Notes: a model not told the origin generated them from the letters alone. A stretch of 64,000 bases of DNA from Shinella curvata (GCF_022899935.1 NZ_JALJCJ010000006.1:310001-374000); one strand, 5' to 3'; counted from the first letter of the stretch, positions 8,817 to 18,104 are shown. Made by a program: numbers and translations.

Positions 8817-9229
8817 GCAGGCTCGACCAGATTGCCGGCCGCACCAACGATTGTGGCCGGCAACGCCAGGGACTGCCGTGCGGCAAGGTCGAAATAGACC
8901 GAAACCGCGAGAAGTTCCGCGCAGAGCGTTCCATCCGCCTTGTTCGTGAGCCTGTGCCTTGTGGTGAGCGACGTGCGCCCCACCTTGACCACGCAAGAAT
9001 GGATCTCGAACAGGCTGCCGACCGGCAATTCCTGGCGGAAATCTATCTCGTAGCGACGGTCTGCCCAGCCTTCCTTCCGATCCTTGATCCACTCCGCCGA
9101 ATAGCCGGCCGCAGCCATCAGATGCCAGAGCGACTGGTCGAAAGCGGCGATGTAATATTGCACGTTCATGTGCCCCATCGCATCGCATTGCGCGGGATAG
9201 ACAACACCCTGATAGGTCAGAAGCGGCAC
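8813..9229 (-). CDS. Hotdog-fold acyl-CoA thioesterase
   Basis: 138 residues from a GTG start at 9229, chosen because AAAGGAGG lies six bases upstream; a longer frame to 9301 has no such site. The sequence [20 protein letters not shown] is the 4-hydroxybenzoyl-CoA thioesterase-type active-site helix with the catalytic Asp in CDAMGHMN. It resembles betainyl-CoA thioesterases of carnitine catabolism, which act after a BKACE enzyme; a BKACE gene lies 2.6 kb away (11798-12727). It is divergent from the LysR gene at 9313, sharing an 83-base promoter gap, so that regulator probably controls it. The substrate is unproven. Confidence 0.75.
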   Translation of the reverse strand: MPLLTYQGVVYPAQCDAMGHMNVQYYIAAFDQSLWHLMAAAGYSAEWIKDRKEGWADRRYEIDFRQELPVGSLFEIHSCVVKVGRTSLTTRHRLTNKADGTLCAELLAVSVYFDLAARQSLALPATIVGAAGNLVEPA

Positions 9230-9312
9230 GGCAAACCTCCTTTGTCCGTCGCGGGACTTTGATATGGAATCATGCCGTGCAATAGCTCCCCTCCGAAACA
9301 TAGTTTTGGGGA

Positions 9313-10275
9313 ATGATGAGCATGGCCCGGCAAAGACGGCGTTTCGTCTGGGAAATCGACTGGAACCTGTTGCGCACCTTCATGGTCATCGTGCAGGAGC
9401 GCGGACTGACGGCAGCGGGCGAAAAACTCTCGCTCAAGCAGCCGACCGTCAGCAACACGCTGAAGCGGCTCGAAACCCATATGGGGTGCCGGCTCGTCGA
9501 GCGGAACGCCTCGCATTTTGCAGTGACGCCCGCCGGCCAGCGGCTCTACAGCGAATGCGTCGCGTTGTTCGACATCGTCTCCGGCCTGCCGCAGCATATG
9601 GAGGAGCAGCCCGGCGACCTCACCGGCCATATCGAGATCGCGCTGGCGAGCCACGTCGTTTGCCCGTTCCTCGACGAGGCGCTTGCCGCTTTCCACAGCG
9701 CCTTCCCGCAGGTCACACTTTCGCTCTCCGTCGCCTCCAGCAACGATGTCGTGGCGGCGGTGCTGAATCGCGACGCCTGTTTCGGCATCTGCCTGATGCA
9801 GGAGCGCCATCCGAGGCTCGAATATGATGTGCTCTTCCGCGAAAGTTTCGGCTATTTCTGCGGCGCCCGGCATCCGCTGTTCGGCGTGAAGGATCTGCCG
9901 ATCTCGGCACTGCGCCAGGAACCCTATGTCTCCTTCAAGACGGACCAGATGTCCGGCGCGCTCTGGCCGGTCGCGCTGCTGCGCCAGCAGGAAGGGTTCG
10001 AGGGCCAGACGGTCGGCACATCTTCGCATCTCGAAGAGGTCAAGCGCCTGATCATCGCCGGCTTCGGCTTCGGACCGCTGCCGATCCACGTCGTGGAAGA
10101 AGACGTTCGGGCAGGCCGTCTCTGGCGTCTGCCGCCCTATGAGAATGCGCCTGTCATCGACGTGCATGTCATCTATGACGGTTCTGCTCGCCGCAGCCGG
10201 GCGGAAAGCCTGCTGCTTGCGGAACTGCACCAGGCAATCGCCGCGATCCCCTTCGAGCAACGGACCTATCCCTGA
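9313..10275 (+). CDS. LysR-family transcriptional regulator
   Basis: 320 residues. The winged helix-turn-helix reads RGLTAAGEKLSLKQPTVSNT and the effector-binding domain fills the remainder. GGGGAA precedes ATG 9313; ATG 9316 and 9322 are alternatives. It diverges from the thioesterase and overlaps the convergent deacetylase gene by ten bases at the 3' ends. By position it is the natural regulator of the thioesterase and of the aminotransferase/BKACE operon; that is inference from layout. Confidence 0.85.
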   Translation: MMSMARQRRRFVWEIDWNLLRTFMVIVQERGLTAAGEKLSLKQPTVSNTLKRLETHMGCRLVERNASHFAVTPAGQRLYSECVALFDIVSGLPQHMEEQPGDLTGHIEIALASHVVCPFLDEALAAFHSAFPQVTLSLSVASSNDVVAAVLNRDACFGICLMQERHPRLEYDVLFRESFGYFCGARHPLFGVKDLPISALRQEPYVSFKTDQMSGALWPVALLRQQEGFEGQTVGTSSHLEEVKRLIIAGFGFGPLPIHVVEEDVRAGRLWRLPPYENAPVIDVHVIYDGSARRSRAESLLLAELHQAIAAIPFEQRTYP

Positions 10276-11297
10276 GCGCTCGCGCCAAAACCCGTGAGGA
10301 AAGCCGTCAGGTTGTCGCCGAGTGCGTCGCTGAGATATCCACCCTCCTGCACGATGACCGTCGGCAACTGAAGCTTGGCAATGGCTTCGGCGATGCGCGC
10401 AAAACCAGGGGTCGAAACCGAGAGGCCGCCGAACGGATCCTTCTCGAACGCGTCGAGGCCGAGTGCCACGACCAGCGCATCCGGCGAAAACGCCTCGATG
10501 CGGCGGATCGCGGCGGCGAGCGCTTCGAGATAGATAGCATCGCCGGATTTGCGGGCGAGCGGCAGGTTGAGATTGTAGCCGAGACCAAGCCCCTCGCCGC
10601 GCTCGTCCGCGTGGCCCCAGAAGAAGGGATAGAAGCGCACCGGGTCGGCGTGGATGGAGACGGTCAGCACGTCGGCGCGCTCGTAGAACATGCCCTGCGT
10701 GCCGTTCCCGTGGTGCAGATCGACATCGAGGATGGCGACGCGTCTTGCCTGTTGCAGCAGGTGCTGCGCGGCGACGCCGGAATTGTTGAAGAAGCAGAAG
10801 CCACCGGCGACATCGCGGAAGGCATGGTGGCCCGGCGGGCGGCAAAGCGCGTAGGACCAGGCATCGCCCGCCATGACGGCTTCGGTAGCCGAGACGGCGG
10901 TCGAGGCGCTCCAGCAGGCGCTTTCCCAAGTGTGCTCGGAGATCGGGCAGGACGTATCGGCCATATGGTAACCGGCCTGGCCAACGGCGGAGGCCGGATA
11001 GCTTCCGTTGCGGGCGAGCGGATGAATGTTCGGGATAACTTCTGCGGAAGCCCCCTCGATGCGCTGCCAGCGTTCGTAGATGCGGCGCAGGAAGTCGAGA
11101 TATTCCGGCGTGTGCACGGCCGAAACCGGACCGAGGCCGTGGTCTTTCGGCCGCAGGATTTCCGTGCCGGCCGCCTTGGCGCCGGCGAGCAGGCGCTCGA
11201 CGCGCTCAGGCTGTTCCGGGTTCGGCTGCGGCGCGCCGCTCGACAGGAAGAAGCTCGGGTCGTGGCGCTTCTGTTCTTCGGCAAAAAAGGTCTTCAT
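10266..11297 (-). CDS. Acetylpolyamine amidohydrolase / class II histone deacetylase-like enzyme
   Basis: 343 residues, the normal size of bacterial acetylpolyamine amidohydrolases. Active-site motifs are CRPPGHHAF (tandem His charge relay), GFCFFNNSGVAA, and LDVDLHHGNGTQ with the zinc-binding Asp and His. The family removes acetyl groups from N-acetylputrescine, N-acetylcadaverine and related amines. It is the last gene of an operon with a polar amino acid/amine transporter, class III aminotransferase and BKACE enzyme, and its start overlaps the GNAT gene by four bases. The likely role is releasing a free amine for transamination. Confidence 0.85.
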   Translation of the reverse strand: MKTFFAEEQKRHDPSFFLSSGAPQPNPEQPERVERLLAGAKAAGTEILRPKDHGLGPVSAVHTPEYLDFLRRIYERWQRIEGASAEVIPNIHPLARNGSYPASAVGQAGYHMADTSCPISEHTWESACWSASTAVSATEAVMAGDAWSYALCRPPGHHAFRDVAGGFCFFNNSGVAAQHLLQQARRVAILDVDLHHGNGTQGMFYERADVLTVSIHADPVRFYPFFWGHADERGEGLGLGYNLNLPLARKSGDAIYLEALAAAIRRIEAFSPDALVVALGLDAFEKDPFGGLSVSTPGFARIAEAIAKLQLPTVIVQEGGYLSDALGDNLTAFLTGFGASAQG

Positions 11298-11788
11298 ATC
11301 ATGTCCTTAGCGGCGAAGGCGTCGAAATCCGCGCCCTTGATCATATGGATCAGCTCATCACGTGAATGGCGGATGCCGATCCGGTCGTAGAAGGCCTGTG
11401 CCCTCGGGTTCTCGACATCCACCGAGAGGCGCATGTAGCGCGCGCCCTTTTCCCGGCCGCGCCGAGCCACTGCATGCAGAAGCCGCTCTCCGATGCGCCG
11501 GCTGCGAAAGGCATCCACGACGAACAGGTCCTGCACATAGATGCCGGGCGTACCCATCCAGGTCGAAAAACTCGAAAATGTCAGGCAGAGGCCGGCGAAA
11601 GTATTCCCCGCTTCCGCTATAAGCACCTCAAAGGCCGGATCAGCACCAAAGCCGTGATGCCTGATATCCTCGACCGTCGAAACGAATTTCGGCCCGGCTT
11701 TCATGCCCGCGGCCATGTCCTTCAGCGCCGTATGAATGGTTTCGGCATCGGCAATGACGGCGGGCCGGATCCGGATATCGTCCTGCAT
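11294..11788 (-). CDS. GNAT-family N-acetyltransferase
   Basis: 164 residues. The acetyl-CoA-binding loop is RSRRIGERLLHAVARRG (motif A), with preceding strand IYVQDLFVVDAF and a C-terminal FYDRIGIRH. GAGGAGATACC before ATG 11788 is a good ribosome site. GNAT enzymes of this diamine/phosphinothricin-like branch acetylate amines. It is translationally coupled to the deacetylase, an apparently opposing activity in the same operon, so the two probably act on different substrates or at different steps. Confidence 0.8.
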   Translation of the reverse strand: MQDDIRIRPAVIADAETIHTALKDMAAGMKAGPKFVSTVEDIRHHGFGADPAFEVLIAEAGNTFAGLCLTFSSFSTWMGTPGIYVQDLFVVDAFRSRRIGERLLHAVARRGREKGARYMRLSVDVENPRAQAFYDRIGIRHSRDELIHMIKGADFDAFAAKDMI

Positions 11789-11797
11789 GGTATCTCC

Positions 11798-12727
11798 TCA
11801 GAATGCGACGCGATCGCCGCCCTTGAGGCCGAGCATAGCGCGCGCCTCATCGGGCGTCGCGACTTCGAGCGAAAGACCTTCGAGAACCGCGCGGATGCGG
11901 TGCACCTGTGCGGCATTGGAGGTGGCAAGCTCGCGACCGTCGAACAGGCTGTCCTCCAGCCCGACGCGCACGCTGCCACCCAAGGTCGCGGCCATGGTGA
12001 TCATCGGTGTCTGCTTGCGGCCTGCGGCCAGCACCGAGAAGCGGTAGTCGTCGCCGAACAGCTTGTCGGCGATGCGCTTCATATGCATCAGGTTCTCGGG
12101 ATCGGCCCCGATGCCGCCGAGAATGCCGAGCACGAACTGGATGAAGGGCGTGCCTGGTATCAGGCCGCGATCACGGAAATGCGCGAGCGTGTAGAGGTGC
12201 CCGACATCGTAGCATTCGAATTCGAAGCGCGTGCCGCAGCCCTCGCCGAGCCGCTTCAGGATCGTCTCGATATCGCCGAACGTGTTGCGGAAGATCGTGT
12301 TGCGCGTCGCCTCCAGCAGCTCCGGCTCCCAAGTGTGTTGCCATTCGCGCGGGCGGTCGAGCATGGGGTAGAGGCCGAAATTCATCGAGCCCATGTTGAG
12401 CGAGCACATTTCCGGCTCGGCCGCGAGTGCCGCGGCCATACGGTCTTCCAGCGTCATCAGTGAAGAGCCGCCGGTGGTGATGTTGATCACCGCATCGCTC
12501 GCCTGCTTGATGACGGGCAGGAAACGCATGAAGATTTTCGGATCGGCCGTCGGGCGGCCGTTTTCCGGGTCACGGGCATGCAGATGCAGGATCGAGGCGC
12601 CGGCCTCGGCCGCCTCGATGGCCTGTGCGGCAATGTCTTCCGGCGTGTAGGGCAGATGCGGCGACATGGAGGGCGTGTGCACCGAGCCCGTCACGGCACA
12701 GGTGATGATAACCTTCTTGGATTTCAT
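11798..12727 (-). CDS. Beta-keto acid cleavage enzyme (BKACE, DUF849)
   Basis: 309 residues from ATG 12727; the extra in-frame residues upstream lie in the intergenic gap. The zinc-binding HLHARDP motif and N-terminal VIITCAVTGSVHTPSMSPHL are diagnostic of BKACE. These TIM-barrel enzymes condense a beta-keto acid with acetyl-CoA and split it into acetoacetate and a new acyl-CoA; the founding member cleaves 3-keto-5-aminohexanoate and another acts on dehydrocarnitine. The class III aminotransferase ten bases upstream could make the keto acid. The exact substrate is unknown. Confidence 0.88.
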   Translation of the reverse strand: MKSKKVIITCAVTGSVHTPSMSPHLPYTPEDIAAQAIEAAEAGASILHLHARDPENGRPTADPKIFMRFLPVIKQASDAVINITTGGSSLMTLEDRMAAALAAEPEMCSLNMGSMNFGLYPMLDRPREWQHTWEPELLEATRNTIFRNTFGDIETILKRLGEGCGTRFEFECYDVGHLYTLAHFRDRGLIPGTPFIQFVLGILGGIGADPENLMHMKRIADKLFGDDYRFSVLAAGRKQTPMITMAATLGGSVRVGLEDSLFDGRELATSNAAQVHRIRAVLEGLSLEVATPDEARAMLGLKGGDRVAF

Positions 12728-12737
12728 GACCCACCCC

Positions 12738-14108
12738 TTACTTCCGAACCGGCAGCGACAGCTCGCCGGCAAGCTGCGCCAGCGTCGCGTCGAGGATCGT
12801 GACGATCTCGCCGACCTGCTCCTCCGTCGTGATCATCGGCGGGCAAACGAGGAAATGGTCGCCCTCCACACCGCCGCGCGTGCGGCGGGAATAGATGATC
12901 AGGCCGCGTTCGTAGGCGATATCGACGACGCGCTGGTGGGCGTCGAGCACCTTGGGGAGCGGCGCCATGGTTTCGCGATCCGAGACGAATTCGGCGGCGA
13001 GCAGCAGGCCCTTGCCGCGCACATCGCCGATGAAGGGGTAACGCTCCGCCAGTCCTTCCAGTTCGACCTTCATAAGGTCGCCGATACGGGTGGCGTTGCC
13101 GAGCAGATCCTGCCGCTCGATCTCGTCGAGCACGGCAAGCCCGGCAGCGCAGGCGAGCGGATTGCCGGCATAGGTATAGCCGTGGGCGAAGCCGCCACGG
13201 TCGAGCACCGGCTTGACGAGCTTCGAATGAGCGATCATCGCGCCGAGCGGGCAATAACCGGCACCGAGGCCCTTGGAGAGCGCGATGATGTCAGGCCGGC
13301 AGTTCCAGTGATCGCCGCCGAGATAACGGCCGGTGCGCCCCGCCCCACTCATCACCTCATCATGGATCAGCAGGATGCCGTATTTGTCGCAGATCTCGCG
13401 GATGCGCGGATAGTAGCTGTCGGGCGCGACGAGCGCGCCGGTGGAGGCGCCGCCGATCGGCTCCATGATGAAGGCGAGCACGCTTTCGGCCCCCTCCTCC
13501 AGGATCTTCTCCTCCAGCATATCGGCATAACGAAGCCCGCGCTCTTCCATCGAAAAATTGTCGCGGTCGAGATAGGCGGTCGGCGCCTTGATGTGCGGCA
13601 TGTCGCGCAGCATCGGCAGGAAAGGCTTTTTCAGCGCGTCGTAGCCGGTGACCGCGAGCGCGCCGAGCGTCGAGCCATGGTAGGAAGGGAAGCGCGATAT
13701 GACCTTCCAGCGCTGCGGCTGATCGGTTGCGAGCGCCCATTGCCGGGCAAGCTTCAGGCAGGATTCCACGGCTTCCGAACCGCCGGAGACGAAGAAAACC
13801 CGATCGAGACCTTCGGGCATATGGCCGGCAAGACGGCGCGCCAGATCTTCCGCCGGCTGGTTTTCGAAATGCAGGCGATAGGCGAAGGTCGCCTTGTCCA
13901 TCTGCCGCTTCATGGCATCGAGCACGTTGCGGTTGGAATGGCCGATATTGACGACCATGGCGCCGCTGGAGCCGTCGATGACCTTCCGGCCATGCTCGTC
14001 CCAGATATAGATGCCTTCGGCGCGGTCGGCGAGCGGCCGGCGCATGCGGGACTGGTAGAAGAGATGCGATGCCGGGCGTTCACCGGGCGCAGTCGATTGC
14101 TGGCTCAT
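12738..14108 (-). CDS. Class III pyridoxal phosphate aminotransferase
   Basis: 456 residues. The cofactor lysine is in IIALSKGLGAGY, with LLIHDEVMSGAGRTG carrying the ring-stacking Asp, and VSGGSEAVESCLKLARQW for the phosphate-binding region. The class covers omega-amino acid, beta-amino acid and diamine transaminases. Between an amine/amino acid transporter and a BKACE enzyme, the best guess is conversion of a beta-amino acid or diamine to a keto acid or aldehyde. ATG 14108 is followed by a clean N-terminus without signal peptide. Confidence 0.88.
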   Translation of the reverse strand: MSQQSTAPGERPASHLFYQSRMRRPLADRAEGIYIWDEHGRKVIDGSSGAMVVNIGHSNRNVLDAMKRQMDKATFAYRLHFENQPAEDLARRLAGHMPEGLDRVFFVSGGSEAVESCLKLARQWALATDQPQRWKVISRFPSYHGSTLGALAVTGYDALKKPFLPMLRDMPHIKAPTAYLDRDNFSMEERGLRYADMLEEKILEEGAESVLAFIMEPIGGASTGALVAPDSYYPRIREICDKYGILLIHDEVMSGAGRTGRYLGGDHWNCRPDIIALSKGLGAGYCPLGAMIAHSKLVKPVLDRGGFAHGYTYAGNPLACAAGLAVLDEIERQDLLGNATRIGDLMKVELEGLAERYPFIGDVRGKGLLLAAEFVSDRETMAPLPKVLDAHQRVVDIAYERGLIIYSRRTRGGVEGDHFLVCPPMITTEEQVGEIVTILDATLAQLAGELSLPVRK

Positions 14109-14152
14109 GATCGATCCATTGAAGAAGACAAAATTGAGCGGCCGGATGTAGT

Positions 14153-14917
14153 CTAGCCGTTGAGGAACTTCTTGAGGAAGCTGCGGGTGCGTTCCTGCAC
14201 CGGATTTCGGAAGAGATCGTCGGGCTTGCCCTCCTCGACGACCGCACCGTCCGCCATGAAGATCACCCGGTCGGCGACCTCGGCGGCAAAGCGCATTTCG
14301 TGGGTGACGATCACCATGGTCATGTGCTCGGCCGCGAGCTGCTTCATGACGAGGTTCACCTCGTCCACAAGCTCCGGGTCGAGTGCCGAGGTCGCCTCGT
14401 CGAACAGCATGACTTTCGGCTGCATGGCGAGCGCGCGGGCAATGGCGACACGCTGCTTCTGGCCGCCGGAAAGGCGGGCCGGGAAGGCGTCGATCTTGTC
14501 GGCAAGGCCGACCTTGTCGAGCATCTTCAGGGCCAAAGCACGGGCGTCGGCCTTCGCCATGCCCTTCAGCTTCATCGGGGCGATGGTAATGTTTTCCGCC
14601 ACGCTCAGATGCGGGAAGAGATTGAAGTGCTGGAACACCATGCCCATCTGCTGGCGCACGCTGTTGATATGCCTTTCAAAGGGCCGGCGGGCGAGCGTCT
14701 GGTTGACCTGCACGCCATCCAGCCACACCTCGCCACCATCGAGCGTTTCCAGATGGTTGATCGAACGCAGCAGCGTGCTCTTGCCCGAACCGCTCGGGCC
14801 GATCACGGCGACGATCTGGCCGCGCGCCACGCTGAAATCGATGCCCTTCAGCACCTCCAGCGGCCCGAAGAATTTGCGCGCGCCGCGCACCTCGATCATC
14901 GGACGGACATCGGTCAT
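14153..14917 (-). CDS. Polar amino acid ABC transporter ATPase
   Basis: 254 residues. Walker [10 protein letters not shown], signature [15 protein letters not shown] and Walker [17 protein letters not shown] are those of the GlnQ/HisP family. Its start overlaps the upstream permease stop by four bases (14914-14917). It powers the importer formed with the two permeases and the binding protein at 16303. Confidence 0.93.
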   Translation of the reverse strand: MTDVRPMIEVRGARKFFGPLEVLKGIDFSVARGQIVAVIGPSGSGKSTLLRSINHLETLDGGEVWLDGVQVNQTLARRPFERHINSVRQQMGMVFQHFNLFPHLSVAENITIAPMKLKGMAKADARALALKMLDKVGLADKIDAFPARLSGGQKQRVAIARALAMQPKVMLFDEATSALDPELVDEVNLVMKQLAAEHMTMVIVTHEMRFAAEVADRVIFMADGAVVEEGKPDDLFRNPVQERTRSFLKKFLNG

Positions 14918-15573
14918 CGCGAAAGCTCCACTTTCCGTTCGATCCCCCTAAGGACCGCTTCGAGAATGAGATTGAGGACGTAATAGAGGGCGGCGGCCGT
15001 CAGGTAGAATTCGAAGGGCCGGTAGGTCTCGCTGATCACGAGCTGGGCGCTGTGAACGAGCTCGGCAATGCCGATCATCGAGACGATCGAGCTTTCCTTG
15101 AGCAGCGCGATCATCATGTTGCCGACGGCCGGCACCGTGTTGCGCAGGGCCTGCGGCACGACGATATAGAGCCGCGTCTGCCAGGCGCCGAAGCCGAGCG
15201 AGCGCGCCGCCTCCGTCTGCCCCTTGTCGAGCGAGGCGATGCCCGCGCGAAAAATGTCGGCATTGTAGACGGCGAAATGCAGGCTGAGGCCGATGATGCC
15301 GGACCAGAGGGCCGGAATGTCGATGCCGATCTGGACGAGGCCGAAATAGATCAGGAACAGCTGCAGGAGCAGCGGCGTGCCCATGAAAAGCCACATAAAC
15401 AGACGCACGGGATAGCGCACCACGGGCGACGCATAGAGCACGATGAGGGCAAACCCCATGCCGGCGACGATGCTGAAAAGGGCGGAGATGACGGAGATGA
15501 CGACCGTCCACCACAGGCCCTTGCCGATCAGTGGCAGGTATTCCGGAACGATGCTGAAATCGAGACCCTGCAT
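14914..15573 (-). CDS. Polar amino acid ABC transporter permease
   Basis: 219 residues, HisM/GlnP type with about five membrane helices. The EAA loop is [20 protein letters not shown]. It lies three bases after its sister permease and overlaps the ATPase. Size and loop are typical of polar amino acid permeases. Confidence 0.92.
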   Translation of the reverse strand: MQGLDFSIVPEYLPLIGKGLWWTVVISVISALFSIVAGMGFALIVLYASPVVRYPVRLFMWLFMGTPLLLQLFLIYFGLVQIGIDIPALWSGIIGLSLHFAVYNADIFRAGIASLDKGQTEAARSLGFGAWQTRLYIVVPQALRNTVPAVGNMMIALLKESSIVSMIGIAELVHSAQLVISETYRPFEFYLTAAALYYVLNLILEAVLRGIERKVELSR

Positions 15574-15576
15574 GGC

Positions 15577-16227
15577 TTACGCCTCCTCGGCATAGGCGCG
15601 GTCGAGCCGGTCGATGACGAGCGTCAGGCCGTAGACCATGATCATGTAGAGCACCGCCGTCACCGCGAAAATCTCGAAGGGTTTGTAGGTGGAGCCGATG
15701 AAGCGCTGCGCCGTATAGGTGAGCTCGACGACCGAGATGGTGGCGACGAGCGCCGTACCCTTGACCAGCGCCACGGCATTGACGCCGAGCGGGCGGATCA
15801 TCAGCTTGGCGGCCTGTGGCAGCACGATCCAGCGCATGGACTGGCCCTCGCCGAAGCCGAGCGAGCGCGCCGCTTCCATCTGCCCGCGATCCACCGACAG
15901 CACGCCGCCCCGGATCGATTCCGCCATATAGGCGCCGATGTTGAGGCCGAGCGCGATGGCGCCCGCCGCAAAGGGTTCGAGTTGGATGCCGAGCTGCGGA
16001 CCGCCGAAATAGAGCAGGAAGATCTGCAGAAGCGCCGGTGTGCCGCGGAAGACGCTGACATAGGCAGCCCCGATGAAGCGCAGAACCGCCAGATGCGAAA
16101 GCCGCAGACCCGCAATCAGCGCCGCCACGGCAAGGCCGAGCACAAGCGAGAGCAGCGAAATCTGAACGGTCGTCCAGGCCGCCTGGACGAAGACAGGGAT
16201 GATGCGGCCGATGAGAGCGATGTCCAT
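15577..16227 (-). CDS. Polar amino acid ABC transporter permease
   Basis: 216 residues, paralogous to the next gene, with EAA loop [20 protein letters not shown]. The two permeases form the membrane heterodimer. A 75-base gap with a strong hairpin separates it from the binding-protein gene upstream. Confidence 0.92.
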   Translation of the reverse strand: MDIALIGRIIPVFVQAAWTTVQISLLSLVLGLAVAALIAGLRLSHLAVLRFIGAAYVSVFRGTPALLQIFLLYFGGPQLGIQLEPFAAGAIALGLNIGAYMAESIRGGVLSVDRGQMEAARSLGFGEGQSMRWIVLPQAAKLMIRPLGVNAVALVKGTALVATISVVELTYTAQRFIGSTYKPFEIFAVTAVLYMIMVYGLTLVIDRLDRAYAEEA

Positions 16228-16255
16228 TCCCGGATCCTCGGCAGTCGGTCAGGCC

Positions 16256-16277
16256 ACCGGCGGGTTTTCCCGCCGGT
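16256..16277 (-). other. Intercistronic hairpin after the amino acid binding-protein gene
   Basis: ACCGGCGGG (16256-16264) pairs perfectly with CCCGCCGGT (16269-16277) around a four-base loop. It sits between the binding-protein stop and the first permease on the transcribed minus strand and lacks a proper terminator T-run downstream. It probably stabilises the upstream message or partly attenuates. Confidence 0.6.
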
Positions 16278-16302
16278 CAGCCGTCTCAGGATGCGAAAAC
16301 GA

Positions 16303-17088
16303 TCAGCGGATGTCCGAGCCGATCCACTTCATGGCGATGGCCTCGTAGGTGCCGTCGGCCATCATGTCGTCGAGCGCCTTCTGCATGGCGGCCTTCAGCT
16401 CGGGATTGCCCTTGCGGATGGCGATGCCGATCTTGTCTTCGGTGCCCGCGAATTCCGGCACATCGAGCTTGGTGAACTTCTCGCCGGTTTCCTTGATGGC
16501 GATCGACACTGGAACGGCATCGACGATCATCGCCTGGATACGGCCTGCCTTCAGCTCGAGGAAGAGCTCCGGCAGACCCTTGTAGGTGCGGATTTCCCAG
16601 CCGCCGCGCTCGCGCGCCCATTTCTCGTGGGTTTCGCCGAGCGTCACGCCGATGGTCTTGTCCTTGAGGTCGTCGATCGACTTGACCTCGGAGCCATCCA
16701 GCACGAAGACGCCGCGGCCGGACTTATAATAGGGACCGACGAAATCGACGGCCTTTTCACGCTCGGGCGTGATGGTCATGCTGCCGATGACCGAGTCGTA
16801 TTTGCCGGCAAGCAGGCCGGCGATGATGCCGTCCCAGGCGGTGCTGAGGCCGGTGCCCTTCACGCCGAGGCGCTTGGCGATCTCGTTGCCGATATCGACG
16901 TCGAAACCGACGGTCTGGTTGCTGTCGTCGACGAAGCTGAAGGGCGGGTAGGCGCCGCTGTTGGCGAACTTGAATTCACCCGCTGCCTTGATCGTTTCCA
17001 GATCGTCCGCGCTCGCCGTAAAGGGCGTCGCGAGAACCGAGAAGGCAAGGCCGGCAGCCATGGCGCAGGATAGAATGCTTTTGAACAT
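16303..17088 (-). CDS. Polar amino acid/amine ABC transporter, solute-binding protein (family 3)
   Basis: 261 residues from ATG 17088 with GGGGAACGATC upstream. A Sec signal peptide ends near ASA-DDL (residue 27). Family 3 signatures are YPPFSFVDD, VGFDVDIGNEIAKRLG and DSVIGSMTITPEREKAVDF. The protein delivers its ligand to the permeases at 14914-16227. The operon enzymes suggest an amine or an unusual (beta- or acetylated) amino acid, not a standard one. First gene of an eight-gene operon running down to 10266. Confidence 0.9.
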   Translation of the reverse strand: MFKSILSCAMAAGLAFSVLATPFTASADDLETIKAAGEFKFANSGAYPPFSFVDDSNQTVGFDVDIGNEIAKRLGVKGTGLSTAWDGIIAGLLAGKYDSVIGSMTITPEREKAVDFVGPYYKSGRGVFVLDGSEVKSIDDLKDKTIGVTLGETHEKWARERGGWEIRTYKGLPELFLELKAGRIQAMIVDAVPVSIAIKETGEKFTKLDVPEFAGTEDKIGIAIRKGNPELKAAMQKALDDMMADGTYEAIAMKWIGSDIR

Positions 17089-17183
17089 GATCGTTCCCCT
17101 TGTTAGCTGGCGGTGAAGATCAGCCATGCCCATGCATTACACAAATAGATAGTCAAAATACCAAACATTCCAGAAAGGAATGA

Positions 17184-18104
17184 TCAGTCCGCCCATTCCG
17201 GATCGGTGGTAAAGGCGATGGTAAGCCAGCGATCCGGGCCTTCATCGCCGATTGCAATACCGATTTCATCGCGAATCGCATCCCAATCCTGCAATTTCCG
17301 CGGTGGAAAATTGTCGGGGACAATGAAATAGAGCTCGATCTGCCGGCCCCGGCCGACACGCGCGACATAGGCGCGATAGGAGAGAAAGCCGTGTTTCTCG
17401 ACGATCGCCTTGGCGATCGTGTCGACATGGCCCTTCAGGTCCGAGGGCGTGACGAGCAGGATGTCGGCAAGCGCCTGGCGAATGGTGCCGGCGGGGATTG
17501 GAATGATGACAAGGCAGACGACTGCCAGCGCGACCGGGTCGATGTAAGGCGAAAGCCACTCATGCTGCGTCCCCTGGATGAAATAGCCGATGACGAAGGC
17601 GACGAACAGCGCGCTGGTCAGCCCCGCCGACATGATCCAGGCCTTGGCGTCGAGTGCCACGAAGTCCGACTGGATGGTGCGGTTCGCCCGCGTGCCTATG
17701 ATCGCCATGGTAACGGTGACCGCTATCGTCACGACAGCGTAGATGATCGCCTGATCGAAATCGAGCGCCCGCCCGCCATCCATGATGGAACCGATGGCGT
17801 TGATCAGCGCGTAGATGGCCGCCCCTGTCAGCATTATACCGTTGAGGCCAAGCACCATCGGCTCCAGATGCCAGAAGCCCATGGTGAAATGCTTGACGAA
17901 ACGCCCCTTGCCGCTGCCGGAGGCCGAGGCGGCGATGAGGTTCGAGACAAGAAGGGCGACGACGGTCATGACGGCGTCCGTCAAGGCATAGACGCCATCG
18001 AAAACGATGGCGAAGGAACCCGAGAGGATACCGAAGAGAATGCCGACTCCCGCCAGCACGACCGTGACCGCAATGGAAATGCGCAGAAGTCCCTGCTCCG
18101 TCAT
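17184..18104 (-). CDS. Divergent cation diffusion facilitator-family transporter
   Basis: 306 residues, five or six membrane helices and a C-terminal cytoplasmic domain, the shape of CDF metal/H+ antiporters. The canonical zinc site is not conserved: the helix 2 motif reads FDGVYALTDAV, with Tyr where zinc transporters have His, and the helix 5 motif reads LDAKAWIMSAG, with Ala and Ser where His and Asp are expected. It may transport another ion or have lost site A. It stands alone between the amine operon and the ankyrin gene, transcribed away from the latter. Confidence 0.75.
   Translation of the reverse strand: MTEQGLLRISIAVTVVLAGVGILFGILSGSFAIVFDGVYALTDAVMTVVALLVSNLIAASASGSGKGRFVKHFTMGFWHLEPMVLGLNGIMLTGAAIYALINAIGSIMDGGRALDFDQAIIYAVVTIAVTVTMAIIGTRANRTIQSDFVALDAKAWIMSAGLTSALFVAFVIGYFIQGTQHEWLSPYIDPVALAVVCLVIIPIPAGTIRQALADILLVTPSDLKGHVDTIAKAIVEKHGFLSYRAYVARVGRGRQIELYFIVPDNFPPRKLQDWDAIRDEIGIAIGDEGPDRWLTIAFTTDPEWAD

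Noticed and set aside
10266-11297. Reading the deacetylase as a true histone deacetylase
   Set aside because: Size and motifs fit bacterial acetylpolyamine amidohydrolases and the operon is for small-molecule uptake.
15052-17073. Long plus-strand open frame antisense to the amino acid ABC operon
   Set aside because: It mirrors well-supported permease and binding-protein genes, has a biased Asp/Arg/His composition and no family resemblance; typical of GC-rich third positions.
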